A DNA stretch of 64,000 bases from Triatoma infestans (lineage: Eukaryota > Arthropoda > Insecta > Hemiptera > Reduviidae): contig JAAEAF010001067.1 in assembly GCA_011037195.1 (NCBI GenBank), positions 62,001 through 126,000 on the forward strand. Direction: 5' to 3'. Made by a program: the position numbers and the translations under genes. Position 1 is the first letter of the stretch. Every line of letters begins with the position of its first letter. Positions 9,485 through 21,027 of this stretch are shown piece by piece. The notes beneath the pieces are model-generated. The model saw nothing but the letters and a program-made list of their open reading frames with translations, searched no databases and was not told the DNA's origin.

Positions 9485-10620
9485 TGTGGAACACTCACAC
9501 AACTTTCTCTCACTCTAATATGATTAATCAAGAAATTTTCTTTAAAATTACAACATAACAATGTTTAGTTGGGCTAGCCATAAAAATGGTAGTGGAGATT
9601 TTACTTATATCCCTGAGCAGCTTTAAGTGGAGCGCTCTATGTTAAAACCAACAAAACTTGTGCAAATTTAAATTTAAACTACCGCAAATGGCGACCTCCA
9701 ATCCCCCCCCCCAAACACAATTTTTTCAGGAAAATGTTTTATATAAAATGATATTTTTTGTTTTTTTTTAAAAAAAGGGAATCTGCACTGCGATCTGAAA
9801 GATCTATTGTGCCTCCCAGAGAAAACATGACGCTACTGCCCCCCCCCCCTAAAAAAAACAATTTACCCGGAATAATGTTCCATATAAAAGTGGTCGGATT
9901 TACATGTGTAGATAGTACACTAAGTTTAGAATCACCGTTCATATCCATATTCCGTAATAAGTTTCAGATGTTCTGGTTTCGCCTCAAGATATTGCAGATG
10001 TTCATAAATAAATATTGGAAATTTGGGGTAAAAGTTACTTTTACTAGAGCGAACATTATCAGGGATGTGTTGAAGAATTCTAGAAGGTTAAAAGGAACTG
10101 GATTTTTTATTAACCGAGATTATTCTGATGCCGTTAGAACTTCTACAATACAGAAAAGAGTTAGTACAAAAAGATAACGTTAAGGGAATCGTTTTGAGAA
10201 GTGATATTTTTTATGTGGACGTGAAAAAATGTATTTGGTGTGAACAGGGAAATAGGGTAAAGGAGAGGGCTGATGGAAGTGCAAATTGGAAGGATCCTAG
10301 TGTGCGGCAGGCAACCTCTCGTCCTGGTTCAACTTCATTGCCTTTAGTTTCCTGAGATATTACTGTCGGTCGGAATCATGTATACAAGTCTAATGCCTGC
10401 TATGCTGTAATAAATTGTTCTTTCATATAACGTAGCGGGTTTAAGTTTCAACATCCCCCCCCCCCCGAAAAAGTGAAAGAAAAAACATTCATCCAGTCGC
10501 ACTTTCAGTTGATGAACTTTGCCAAAACGTTTTTGTCAGATCCCAAGGTGCCACCTAAATAATATTAAGTTTGAGCTTCCTTATATTTCGTTTTTTGAGG
10601 TATTTTAATAGCGCACACAT
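9485..10620 (-). repeat. Diverged R3 copy, split by a LINE fragment
   Basis: The left edge (GTGTGGAACACTCACACAAC, TTTCTCTCACTCTA) is the R3 3' end reversed. Two inner C-rich blocks, each followed by an AATGTT(C/T)CATATAAAA-type sequence, match R3 modules. The far part (TCAGATCCCAAGGTG, AAGTTTGAG, TTCGTTTTTTGAG, about 10,535-10,610) matches the R3 5' part reversed. The middle (about 9,955-10,380) is unrelated LINE ORF1 sequence. Confidence 0.65.
9955..10355 (+). pseudogene. LINE ORF1-like protein fragment
   Basis: Two overlapping frames join into one protein-like segment. One carries KVTFTRANIIRDVLKNSRR, LKGTGFFINRDYS and ends near 10,130. The next frame continues with LLQYRKELVQ, VLRSDIFYVDVKKCIWCEQG. 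The order (K-V-x-F, V-L-K-N-S-R-x-L-K-G-T, F-I-N-x-D-Y, then a basic stretch and V-x-x-D-x-x-Y-V-D) resembles the RNA-binding ORF1 proteins that come before endonuclease/RT ORFs in several insect LINEs. There is one frameshift near 10,128. It sits inside an R3 repeat and no RT follows, so it is a fragment. The family match is by pattern only. Confidence 0.55.
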
Positions 10621-11260
10621 GTACCAAAGGTTTTCCTTTATCTAAATGATGTTAGAACAAAGTATCGCAATCGTGTTCAATTTTCTAAATTTGTTTTCAC
10701 CATTTGTGAACAAAAATTTGTTTGCCACGTTCTGTACTACGCAATATGATCATGTGCTTTGTGTACAGGTACAAAAATATCTTAAAAATAAAGAATCGCC
10801 GGAAGTTGAATGTTGACCTTCTATTATCTTAATCACCACCTGAAGCGTTATTTTACTGAAATTTTGTCGCCAGAAAACAGTAACGATTTTCCATAAACTT
10901 ACTATTTAAGCTTTAAAGTGCTGACTGATGAAATATTATTAGTGTGGATGTTGTTTAGTGTAATAGTTTGTAGTGGCTTGAGCGGTTTACTGAATGGCTA
11001 GTGTTTGTAAGTTTTAAGAGAGAGAACTAATAAGAATAATTAAGAAAACACTCGTAGATTAAATTAAATATATTCTTTAAGGATATTTAAATGCTAATCA
11101 ATAACACAGCAATACGCTTATTAATTTACTGATTTTAGTTGGAATAATCTCTTGTTTTAACTCATAACTGGCACAGTCTCTGTAGCAGCAATGACCTTAA
11201 ATTATAATACCTGACTCTAAAATACATTATTTTTGCCATCATTATTTCACTTAAAATATT
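10621..11260. other. Spacer or LTR interior, not resolved
   Basis: If 11,300 is the start of a minus-strand LTR, this stretch would be its body. Its far end was not found, and it does not match the LTR at 21,748-22,720 beyond the first ~35 bases. Confidence 0.3.
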
Positions 11261-11290
11261 TTTCAAAACTATTTATTTTTGTATTTCTTT

Positions 11291-11320
11291 TTCCACTACA
11301 TTATCCCCCCTCCTGGAGAA
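11291..11320 (-). other. Polypurine tract and LTR start (minus strand)
   Basis: Read on the minus strand, a purine-rich tract (CCAGGAGGGGGGATAA) leads directly into TGTAGTGGAAAAAGAAATAC. The same LTR-type start appears at 22,720 as CGTAGTGGAAGGCGAAATGC, followed in both by AAAAATAAATA. A purine tract followed by an LTR start is the usual 3' LTR junction. The upstream minus-strand frame (11,301-11,771) is Arg/Ser-rich, holds imperfect ~50-bp internal repeats and has no recognised domain. Confidence 0.5.
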
Positions 11321-11936
11321 AAATTTCGGCACGAAAAATTTGGGAGGTAATCTGGAGTTGTAGAGGCTTGAAAGTTATCGAGAGGCGTGTGTGTAACCCC
11401 TGCAAGGTAGTCGTATGCTGGTAGGCTACAGTCATCTTCTTCTGGAGCAAACGCTGCTTGAATGTGTGAGCGTTGCTCTGGTGAGGATCGTCTTTTTCTC
11501 GAGCGAACGCTGCGTGAGTGATTGAGCGTCGCCCAGGCGTCTTCTTCTCGCGAACGCCGTGATTGAGTATTACTCTGGTGGTAGGCTGATTGGCAAACAC
11601 TGCTTGGCAGTGAAAAAGTAACTGGCAAGGGTAGGCAATGCGATCAATGTTGCCTTCTGAGTGATAGTGCCTGTAGGGATGCGTGTACTTTCTTGAATTC
11701 TTGAGTGACTCTATATGAACGAGAAAAAAAAATCTTAAGTAATTCAAAGATAATTTAACACATAGATACACAATAATATTAAAAAAAAAATATATATTTG
11801 TTTAGTGTACTAAGCGAGCAAGGGTGCGCAAGGATGTGCGATCGCAAAGGGTATGGTAGAATCATGTGTATCTGAAAATGATCCATAAATGATATTCAAC
11901 AGAATTTTAAATTATACATAAATACATGATTGATAA

Positions 11937-13817
11937 CTTATGAAGAACTCTCTTCTGTCCTGTCAAATTTAAAACACAATAAAGCACCTGGCCCCGATCG
12001 GATAACATATGAATTCTACAAATATTCACCCCCTTGCTTTATTAAGAGCTTCTTAACATTTTTTAATTATATTTATGACTCAGGTGAACTTCCTTCTTCT
12101 TTTGGTCGCTCATTGATTTTTCCTTTATACAAACAAGGTGACTTTAACGATGTTGCTAACTATAGGGGAATTTCCTGTATAGATGCTCTTGCCAAAATCT
12201 TTACCGCACTTCTCCTTAAACGCTTAAATCAGTTTATAAAGGAAAATGATCTTCTCAGTGAAGTCCAAGCTGGTTTCAGACGTGGCTACTCGGCGATTGA
12301 CAACATTTTTGTTCTAACCAGTATTATAAATCTTAGATTTTTAGAAAAGGGTAAAAAAACATATTGTTTTTTTATTAATCTTAAGTCGGCTTTCGACTCA
12401 GTCGATCATTCCTCTTTATTTCTAAAATTGTTTAACTTAGGAATTTCATCAAAATTTGTGAATATCTTTATAGTCCTATCAGTTCATCAGAGCGGGGGAT
12501 TAACGGAATGTCTGATTCTTTCATATTGGTGCTGGAGTAAGGCAAGGTTGCCTCCTGCCAACCTTATTTTCTTTATTTGTGGATGATCTCCCTACCGAGT
12601 TGGAAGGAGGGGTAATAATCGGAGGTACTAAAATAAACATCCTGCTCTGTGCTGGCGATGTATTGATTTCCGACAATCCAATTTCCCTCCAAAGGAACAT
12701 TAATATAGTTTCAGCTTTTTGTGATAAGTGGGACCTTTCATTAAATTTGAGCAAATCAAAAATTATGATTTTCCGCAAAGGAGGCAGACATGCTGCTAAG
12801 GAGAAGTGGTTTTATAAAGGCAAACAAATTGAAATCGTTAATCGTTATAAATATCTTAGAGTTATTTTGACTCCTCGTCTTACTTTCCTTCCCCATCTTG
12901 AGGAAAAAATCTCTTCGGCTAAGCACGGCCTTAACAGAGTTTGGTCAAATTTTATTCTGGAAAAAATATTCCTATTAAGGCCAAGTATCAAGTATTTAAT
13001 AGCATCTCGCGTGCAGTGGTATGTTACGCAGCTCAAGTCTGGGGCTTTCAGTCTTACGATTGCCTTGAAAAATTTCGTAGATTTTTCCTTAAAAAATTGT
13101 TAGCACTGCCAACTCCATCTCCTAATTTTCTCCTTAATTTAGAAACCGATCTAGATCACTTCGAACCTTTCACTCTTAACTGCACTTAAATTATTGCTCT
13201 CGTGTTTTATCCTTAGATGACTACCGTTTGCCTAAAATTGTTGCGAAAGAGGTAATAAGGAGAAAAGCCTTTTGATTCAAACACTGGTTATCTTGTCCCA
13301 TAAATACTCTTGTGAATTTCCGCTTTCGTCAGATAATTTCTCTACGTGGTTTTGTCAGCTGTCCAAACTTCCGACCTTAATCCGAGCCGCTCGCCTGGAG
13401 GAGTCTGTTAGCCGTGCCATTGAGTCTGGTCGTTTTCAACTATACAAAGCTCTTATTTCAGATTACAACAGTTTTGGCACAAACGATATCTTTAAAAATT
13501 TGCGTTTTTCGGAATTCCGGTGGCTAATTAAATTGAGAGGGGAGCTGCTTTATCTTAATTACAAGCCGTGGGTGGAAGGTGATCCTGATAAAGAAAGGTG
13601 TTCATTTTGTAATTTTAATTGCAGAGAGGATCTTTACCATTTTCTAGGTGAATGCCCTATATTGGCCGAACTCCGTATATTGCACTTGGGTGCACCATCC
13701 CTCTCTAGGGAAAAAATTATTTGCTTTTTGTCCGGCCAGACCAATTGTCGCCCCTTAATATCTTACGCCCGCCATGCTTGGAAAGTCAGATATGAATGGT
13801 TGTCAGATCTCCCCTGA
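11937..13817 (+). pseudogene. LINE reverse transcriptase and C-terminal zinc-finger region
   Basis: RT blocks are seen in order: NKAPGPDRITYEFYK, NYRGISCIDALAKI, QAGFRRGYSAIDNIF, INLKSAFDSVDH (about 12,376) and a thumb region with LNLSKSKIMIF and YKYLRVILT. The YADD active site reads CAGD (about 12,650), so a catalytic aspartate is lost. The C-terminal frame (13,272-13,817) holds the Cys/His cluster CSFCNFNCREDLYHFLGECP typical of LINE tails. At least three frameshifts split it into overlapping frames (11,930-12,586, 12,579-13,103, 12,941-13,189, 13,272-13,817). It resembles Jockey/I/Ingi-type elements, but the clade is not decided. Confidence 0.85.
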
Positions 13818-14228
13818 CACTTCAAATTTTTTTTATCTATTTATTTATTTTTTTGGGGGAACAATTTCTGAGGTTTCATAATTTTTTTTTATTTATAAGT
13901 CAAGCAATATTGTTTTTTGTTTTTTTTAATTTATGATGTTCTTTTCATTTTTTGTATATTATCATTTTCTTTCTTTTTGTATTATATTCTGTAATAGTTG
14001 AAGTTATTTTCATACCACCCTTAAGTATTGTATTATTTGGTTTTTTTTTTTTATTGTAATTTTCTTTTTGGGTCCAATTGTTTTATTTATTTTTCTTTTT
14101 TCCGTTTCTTTATAAAATTTATGTTTTAAAATTTTGTCAAAAGCGGTAAACTCTGGCAGACGGCGTTACGCCATGCCTTTATGCTTTGTATTTTTTTTAT
14201 ATATATTTTTGTAAATATTCTAATAAAG

Positions 14229-14277
<49 letters not shown>
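11937..14277 (+). mobile_element. 5'-truncated non-LTR retrotransposon with clean target duplications
   Basis: The direct repeat ACATGATTGATAA flanks the insertion exactly (11,924-11,936 and 14,278-14,290). The insert begins within RT coding sequence, so it is 5'-truncated. It ends with AATAAAGC and a (ATT)n tail at 14,230-14,276, and its 3' UTR is T-rich (13,818-14,228). Truncation plus target duplication plus a simple-repeat tail is the hallmark of target-primed reverse transcription. The element landed in older A+T-rich sequence next to the LTR fragment at 14,458. Confidence 0.9.
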
Positions 14278-14279
<2 letters not shown>

Positions 14280-14457
14280 ATGATTGATAATTTTAATTTC
14301 TTACAACTAACATACATATATATAACTAACATGCAATCTTCATGCAATTATATTCATGCACATGCAAGGTGTAAATGATGAAGATGTTTGGATCTGCAAA
14401 AGAGTGGTTATATAAAATTTAAATTGTTACAGCTAACATAAAAATATTATGGATATG

Positions 14458-15152
14458 TACGCAATAATTTTAACAAATATAGGCATAATGCTTTACACCA
14501 TTAAATCTGCAAAAAAATATAAATCATAATTAAAAGTATATCATGATCAAAAATTTATACTAAATCAATGTTAAATATTTGAAAAATTCTCAATTTCTGG
14601 ATTGAAATCGTCGTTGCTGGAACAGAAAAAAATGTGTTAATTAAACATATCTGTATTATATATTACTGTATATATCAGAAATATCAAACAAGTTTATGTG
14701 GTCATCTTGGTTTCTGCAAAATAAAATAAATTGTAAATTATTATTTATAAATATTGAAATATACAATACAATAATTACAAATATCAATGGTTGAGTAAAT
14801 TTATAACTCGTGGTACGAGAGTTTTCAGTGCTGAAACAAAAATAATATGTTCATAATTGCAAAACTAAATTAAATATATCAATACACTTTACACATTTCT
14901 GTTCTTAAGACTAACAAAATTCTTACATATAACATTTACATGTGGTGTAGTATGTAGAGTTAAGAAGTGTGATAGATCGAGAATAATTTCAAGAGTTTCA
15001 ATATATTCTTGAATTATTATTATGCGTGGGCGAGGTGGCACTGAAATTTTGTGGCTAGTTGCAGGGTTTTTTAGTGAACTTAGCGATTATTATTAATTTG
15101 GTGCGTTTGAGTGATATATGAAAATTGAATGTTAAATTTATTAAGTGTTAGA
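14458..15152 (-). mobile_element. Gypsy LTR fragment (R1), second copy
   Basis: This ~695-bp block is nearly identical over its whole length to 21,987-22,685, which lies inside the LTR at 21,748-22,720. It lacks the first ~35 bases and the last ~240 bases of that LTR, read on the minus strand. It is therefore a clipped 3' LTR of the same family, or the remains of another copy. The A+T-rich sequence before it (14,291-14,457) is not related. Confidence 0.8.
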
Positions 15153-15312
15153 TACGTGTGCATTAATGATTGCCCTGTAAGAACGTTTCTACAAGTATTA
15201 ATTTGAAATTGCCTTTTAATTGCGAAAGGATGGATTCGCTAGAAAATTTAAAATTTTTGACATTGTCCGCATGCAAATGAAGGGACGTGATGCCATAATT
15301 AGGTATTACTGG

Positions 15313-15745
15313 TTAGTCAGGACTGGTGGAAGCAGGTATGATAGCCATGGTCATAATATCAGGTGTTTGAGAAAGTGACTGAGGGCTAACTCGTTTTGGG
15401 CTGTATTTGGAAAATACGCGCCGAATGTCCAAATTTTGAACAAAATTGGAAAGTGGGCCTACTTTGGAGGTTATTACTAGTTTCGATACCATTATTATTA
15501 TGAGGTCTACCTGGATAAGAGTTAAATCGTGAATTTTTTGAATTATTAACTCGAGCATTATTATTATTACTATAATATTGATTATTATTATTATTATAGC
15601 GATTATTACCATATAATCAGCGATTAAAATTTTTAGGAATATTAAAATTGTTAGGCATTTTGCCAAAGTTAGTCCGGGGTTTTATTTGTCGGGATTTATT
15701 TGTGCAGTCCACGTCAAAATGTGGACCAGAATAGTGGCGGCAGGG
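15313..15745 (-). pseudogene. Retroelement gag C-terminus with zinc-knuckle remnants
   Basis: On the minus strand from 15,745 downward one reads CRHYSGPHFDVDC, a CCHC knuckle with its second Cys changed to Tyr. An Asn-rich stretch follows, then FCSKFGHSARIF, a second decayed knuckle. Two CCHC motifs at the end of an Asn-rich protein fit the nucleocapsid part of an LTR-element gag. There is an in-frame stop after NIPKNFNR. It is cut at 15,750 by the tail of the RTE element, and the R1 LTR fragment follows. The source element is probably different from the 297-like gag at 20-21 kb. Confidence 0.5.
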
Positions 15746-15751
15746 CCTGTT

Positions 15752-15802
<51 letters not shown>

Positions 15803-16009
15803 GCCTTTATTTAAACCAGATACATTCCACTTTGAACGAAAAAATAAAAACAATAACATAACTCAAATATAAAATAAAAAGCAATATTTAACTTCTTTTC
15901 GTATCATAAACTTGAAATTGTTAAAATAAAAAGTAACTTTTGGAAAAAATGGAATACAAATGAACTGAATTTATATAATTTACAAAACTTAAATAAAAAT
16001 TAAATTAAT

Positions 16010-17520
16010 GTTGATATTCACTAGGTCCATCTGAGGGCATAGGCCTCTCCCAACCTATCCCAAGCTGTTCTGGCTTGTGCCGCTCTTTGCCAGAGACTGC
16101 CGGCGAAGTTTTCGATACGTCTCTCCATCTACATCTAGGACGTCCTCTTTTCCTTTTACTATATATAGGAAACCAATCAGTTGTTCATTTAGCCCATCTT
16201 TCTGGATCTAGTCTGGCTATGTCCTGCCCATTTCCATTTTAGTTCTAGAACCGCCAGTTTAACATCTTTTACGTTCGTCTTTTTTCTGATGCTAACAGCT
16301 GTCTTTTTTTCCATCTTTTTGATCCCCAGCATACTTCTTTCCATGGCGCGTTGGGTTTTCTCCAGTTTACTGAGAGTCGCCTTTGAAATTGGCCATGTTT
16401 GGCAGCCATAAATCAAACATGGAATGATGCAACTGTCAAAAATCTTCTTTTTCAGTTTAATGTTCATTCCACTTTTAAAAATGTATTTGAGGGACCAAAA
16501 CTTCTTCCAGCTTAAGGCTATTCTTCTTTTAACTTCCCCGTGGGCTCCTTCTTTGAAAGAAATCTGCTGTCCGAGATAGATTATCTCCTCTGCCCATTGC
16601 AGCTTCTTTCCCTCTAGAACTATTTCGTGTTTTCCACCATTTGTGAATAAAATAGTTTTTTCTTCATTTATATTTAAGCCTGCCTCTTTTCCTGCGTTAT
16701 TTAGTTCTTCAATGAGGTTTGCTAGCTGCTCCGCTGAGTTTGCGATCAGTATAATGTCATCCGCAAAACGTAAATTATTTATTTTCTTCCCTGCTATATT
16801 GATGCCATAGTTGTCCCAATCTATTCGTATTTTCATAAAAACCTGTTCCAGGACTGCATTAAAGAAATATGGAGGTAACGGATCGCCTTGCCTTACTCCT
16901 TTTTTTATCGGAAAGTCATTTCCTTCTTTTTCCAGAATCACCCTGCTATAACTATTTGCGTACCAATGTTCAATAATCTTAACGAACGCCTTATTAACTC
17001 CCTGACTTTTTAAACTATTAATAAGAAACTTATGGTTTACGGAGTCAAACGCCTTTGTATAATCTATGAAGGCCATATACACAGTTATTTGGTATTCATT
17101 ACTTTTCTCTATTATTTGGTTTATAGTGTGTATATTATCTAAGGTTGAAAATCCTTTTCTAAATCCGGTCTGTTCTAGAGGTTGATTTTCTGTAAGCGTT
17201 GTCCTGATTCTTTGCTGCAACACTTTTGCGAATATTTTTCCTATAACTGGTAATAGACTGATTGGTCTATAATTTCTGATGTCTGAAATAGAGCCTTTTT
17301 TATGAATTAAGATAATGTCTGAGTAACACCACTGCCATGGTACCCTTCTACTACTAATTACTTTGTTGAAGAGGATGGTGAGAACCGGAGTCATGACATC
17401 AATGAGTAGTTTCACTAGTTCATTGGTTATTTTGTCCCTAGCAGGAGTTTTTCATTTTTAAGATCTTTAATAACTGTATCAATTTCTTCTTCCAGGAAGG
17501 GAGGTGGTTCTTCTTCCTCA
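16010..17520 (-). pseudogene. RTE reverse transcriptase
   Basis: A single open stretch of 408 codons (17,415-16,189) carries NYRPISLLPVIGKIFAKVL, EQTGFRKGFSTLDNIHTIN, FIDYTKAFDSVNH, KKGVRQGDPLPPYFF, NNLRFADDIILIA (FADD at about 16,757-16,768) and a thumb with INEEKTILF. The C-terminal KWKWAGH motif of RTE proteins is present, and a frameshift leads to KRKRGRPRCRW near 16,150. All RT catalytic aspartates are visible, so this copy decayed recently compared with its neighbours. The frame breaks upstream of 17,415 in the region corresponding to palm motif 0. Confidence 0.9.
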
Positions 17521-17559
17521 TCGCTATCCCATCTTATTAGGTTTACTTGTGCATCTAAG

Positions 17560-19078
17560 ATGGTTTTTTCATCCTCTGCATATAAATGTTTACAAAATTC
17601 AGTTGCTATCTCCTCAATTTCCTGTCTGCTAACTCTTTCGTTACCTTCTTTATCCTCTAATGACTTTATCCACTTATTACCTGAGTTTATAACATTTTTG
17701 GTTTTTTTAACAGCAGTATTTTCTTCAGTAACTTCTGATATTAAAGTATAATCATAGTTTGTATATCCTTTCGAATGTTATATTTAGCTTTTTTACATAA
17801 AACATTATATTCTACTTGTTCTAATTTCATTTAATTAGGTTTCTTTTTTAATCTGTCCCTTTCCTCAATTATCTTATGAGTTTCCGCACTTACCTTACTC
17901 TCTAATTTTTTCGTAGGTATTATTGCTGCTTTTATAGCACTTTCAATTATGGTCGCTTCTATTTTATCGTACAATTCCTGGGTATCAAATTCGGCAAACT
18001 CTGTTTCATTAAAACATTCATTTATTTCTTTAGCATAAATTTTCTCATCAATTCTGGAAAACGTTTGGTAACTCTGTTTCTGACATCTAAAAGGAGTGTT
18101 GGAATCGCTAATTTAGCTTTAAGAATGCGGTGATCCTTATGAAATATGAAGTTATTTGAAGCCTCAATATCGTTGAATATTTTTTTATTAGGAGGTAGCA
18201 TAAAATCAATCTCATTCCTGTAAATACCGTTTGGAGCTAGCCATGTCCACTTTTTCCCTTTACGCTTTTTAAAGAATGTGTTTGATATTTTCAGATCAAA
18301 TTCTTGACAGAATTCCACTAACTTATACCCCCTTTCGTTCCTCTGGCCGTAACCATACAATCCTAAGCATCTTTCTTCTCCGGGTTCCCGGAATCCAATT
18401 TGAGAGTTAAAATCCCCCATAATTATCAATTGATGATTAAAATTTAGTTTTATACCAGCAATTAGAGATCCTAATTGAGAATAAAACATATCAATTTCTT
18501 CTTCAGTTGATGTACTTGTGGGAGCGTATACTTGAATAAAAGTAATATAAATTTTTGTCCTACATTTATGTTTAGTTTGGCAATTCTTTCAGATATAGCT
18601 TGGAATTCTTGTAAATTTTGTCGAAGAGTGGAGCAGACAACAAAACCAACCCCCTTTTGACCATTATCATCTTTACAATGCATAACAATGTAACCGCTTT
18701 TCCTTTGTAAATTTTTTTTATATTTTCTTCTAACTTCTGACATTCCTAGAATTTTTATTTTAGTTTTTGAAAGAGCATTTTCCAGCTCTTCTAATCTCCA
18801 GTCCTGGGAAATCGTTCTTACATTAAGGGTGCCAATTTCAATGCAAGTTAAAGGTCGCTTACATCTTTTATTTTTTGTACTTGGTTGAGGATTTAAGCTT
18901 TGTTGTTCTATATACGTGTTATTTTTAACAGTTACCTGATTAATTAAATTAATTTTAGTTTTAGAAGAATCTAATAATTTGGCTGGGAGGTTTGAGTCAT
19001 TTTCTCCCTCGCTGACTAGGCGTTCTGGGAGAGGTGAGTTCCTTATAGCTAATTTTGTGGGCCCAGTAGTGTTATTTG
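17560..19078 (-). pseudogene. RTE endonuclease domain (apurinic/apyrimidinic type)
   Basis: From about 18,850: IEIGTLNVRTISQDWRLEEL, then LGMSEVRR, a frameshift near 18,480, LIIMGDFNSQIG, GLYGYGQRNERGYKLVEFCQ, WTWLAPNGIYRNEIDFML and KDHRILKAKL. This is the order of motifs of the exonuclease-endonuclease-phosphatase fold used by RTE LINEs, with the G-D-F-N and D-H-R catalytic motifs present. The stretch 17,560-18,020 is the linker before RT. A Ser/Asn-rich N-terminal extension (19,078-18,870) is open in frame. Frameshifts make it a pseudogene as it stands. Confidence 0.85.
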
Positions 19079-19259
19079 CTATTTACTCGTTTCAATATCT
19101 TTTTCTAGTGTTGGGAGAGGTAGAGAACGTTCTCGAACAAAAGAATTACTGAGTGTTGATTGTAATAACTCACCAGATTTTTCTTGACCTTTTATCCTTT
19201 TTGCATTTTTAAGTTTATTCAAAGCCTTTGATGTAGAAGATTCCTTTTGAGGAGACGTG

Positions 19260-19690
19260 CTTAAGCCTCTTTTACTATTTGTCCTATGCCTAAAATCTCT
19301 AATTATTAATCTGTCATACCGAATGATCGCAAATTTACCTTCTTCTACAGTGTTGTTTCCGAAATTTATGTTCACTTTTAATTCTATTATCGCGGGTAGT
19401 CCCAGTAGTAAGTTAAATTGTTTGTGGAAGTCGGCTAGATAGAATTTGATGTTTTTGTTTTGGATTTTGATCATAACGTATCCATTTCCGGTGTGTTTGC
19501 CTGTAGCTATGGTGAATGTGAATTGGTTCATTAAAAATTTTAAATTTTGATTTGTTTCTCTGTACGTAATTTTTGCTGATTGAGTTTACAGAAGATCCGG
19601 TGTCAATTAGGATGTAGTAGTCATTGTTCTTTAAAAAGGGAAGTTTCGAATCGCAGTAATTATTTAGGATTTCTTCCTCGTGTTGCAAGG
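19260..19690 (-). pseudogene. Gypsy retropepsin (aspartic protease)
   Basis: Two minus-strand frames form one protease. The first gives YYILIDTGSSVNSISKNY, with the catalytic D-T-G-S. After a frameshift near 19,530 the second continues with TIATGKHTGNGYVMIKI and NLLLGLPAI, the flap and the end of the retropepsin fold. This is the protease at the start of a Ty3/gypsy pol, closest in look to the 297/17.6/gypsy group. The RT that should follow is missing; the RTE element starts at about 19,255 instead. Upstream lies a Gln-rich gag end. Confidence 0.8.
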
Positions 19691-19759
19691 AACTATCTCA
19701 AAAAAGAATTGTTTTCTTCTGTTTCAATTTCTTCGGAATTATGTACTATTTGTAAGGGG

Positions 19760-20221
19760 TCGTCATGGTTGAAATAGTCGAATTCTTCTAAGGGGTTATC
19801 GTCAATAATATCTTCGTTATTGATATTTCTTCCGCTATGTAGTTCATCGGTTGGTTGTGTTGGTATTGCGCATTTTGTTGAGTAAAATAATTATTCGGTC
19901 CTCTAGATTGTGTTATTTGTTGTCTTGTGTGTGAAGATTGTGAAGGTAAATTTTGTTGTTGTCACATTGTTGAGGTTTGCCTCGTTTGTATGGACATTTG
20001 GGTTACTCTGTTGGGTCTTATTGTTTTTTGTTGTTGATAGTTAGTATTGTATAAACGATTATTGGGTTTTACGAGAATTGGTTGTCTGGGGAATGATGTT
20101 CCAGGGAATCGTGTGGGCGGTAAATTAGGTAATCTGTTTACTATTTTAATGTTATTATCCGAATTCTGTAAATATTGAAATCGTTTATTAGTAATTGTTC
20201 TACTTCTACAAGTGTTTTTGG
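19760..20221 (-). pseudogene. Gypsy gag, C-terminal part
   Basis: On the minus strand from 20,221: TPKTLVEVEQLLINDFN, which fits the end of the conserved gag core, then a Gln/Asn-rich tail (QQNLPSQSSHTRQQ, NYFTQQNAQYQHNQ). No zinc knuckle is visible, as is usual for gag of the 297/17.6 group. There are several frame breaks. The N-terminal half continues beyond the R2 repeat at 20,804. Confidence 0.65.
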
Positions 20222-20803
20222 AGTATCAGTCCTTGTGAAATAGTAGACTGTTGATGAAAAATACGCTGTTGTACTAAACAAGAAAACTATATACACGTAA
20301 TAATATTAATAGGTGAGGTGAATACAAATCTCTTGTATTATCGGCAGCAATTCCATAAAAACACGTAATTAAATTATGATGAATTCTTGGAAAATGAGAT
20401 GTTAGTCCGGCAACGCTGCAAACTAGATAGTGCGCCGCAGTGAGCGCTGTCTGTTGGTTGATATAATAACAACAATCTCTGGCTCCATCAGCAAGTCTGT
20501 CTATCCATCAATCAGACATCGTTCAATATTACCACTGCAATTCCGCATTTTACATATACAACTTATATTTTACATTATATTACAGATAAAAAGAGATTTA
20601 ACAAGTTCAACACAACATTCCATGTGATTTAAAACATGTCTTTGTAAGTTTGGTAACCTATCTATAACACTTGCTCAGAGTTGAAAACTTCTTATAGTAA
20701 TTAAATCAACACGTGTGAAAATTTTACATAAAATTCTAGATTCGTTTCAAGTATGAAACAACAACAATAGATGAATATTTTCTAAAAAGAGTGAACAATA
20801 ATT
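20222..20803. repeat. 582-bp repeat R2, copy a (inside gypsy gag)
   Basis: The block begins AGTATCAGTCCTTGTGAAAT and ends GTGAACAATAATT. It is nearly identical to 22,945-23,526, with matching ends and length. It interrupts gag between NENLRN-type and TPKTLVEVEQ-type sequence, so it is an insertion. It has no coding capacity and no long inverted ends, and I found no convincing target duplication. An AGT...AATT layout would fit a solo LTR of a 297/17.6-like element, but other non-autonomous elements are equally possible. Confidence 0.8.
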
Positions 20804-21027
20804 CCTAAGGTTTTCTATGTTCCTAAGGTTTTCGTTTGCTGTTCCTACTATCTTATTCTTTATATTGAAAAAGACTATTTGTTTTTGTATTGGTGTTATA
20901 TTGTATAGGTGTTTAATATTGTATTAATTTCGTCAATATTGAGGATAAATTGTGTTAATGTTTTCGGGTTTCCGTCGTATGTTGGGATTGAGTCTAGTAT
21001 AAGTTTTAGTTCTCCCATGCTTGCCAT
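20804..21027 (-). pseudogene. Gypsy gag, N-terminal part
   Basis: The ATG at 21,025-21,027 (minus) opens MASMGELKLILDSIPTYDGN, then TLTQFILNIDEINTIL, followed by a stop and frameshift, then QKQIVFFNIKNKIVGTANEN. The I-P-x-Y-D-G-N and F-I-x-x-I-D/E motifs are typical of gag starts in the 297/17.6 group. A purine-rich leader and primer site lie upstream in the expected order. Cut off by R2 at 20,803. Confidence 0.7.

Larger units (their letters stand above)
15753..19255 (-). mobile_element. RTE-type LINE, near full length
   Basis: Minus-strand order is an N-terminal extension, an endonuclease from about 18,850, RT to about 16,010, a short 3' UTR and a (TTA)n tail at 15,754-15,801 in place of poly(A), which is normal for RTE elements. 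The upstream edge lies near 19,255, where frame and content switch from gypsy protease to the RTE leader. The exact junction and target duplication were not found. It separates gypsy protease from the gag remnant at 15.7 kb. Confidence 0.85.

Noticed and set aside
15617..15859. Hydrophobic poly-Leu frame that could be read as a membrane protein
   Set aside because: It is the translation of the (TTA)n tail of the RTE element.
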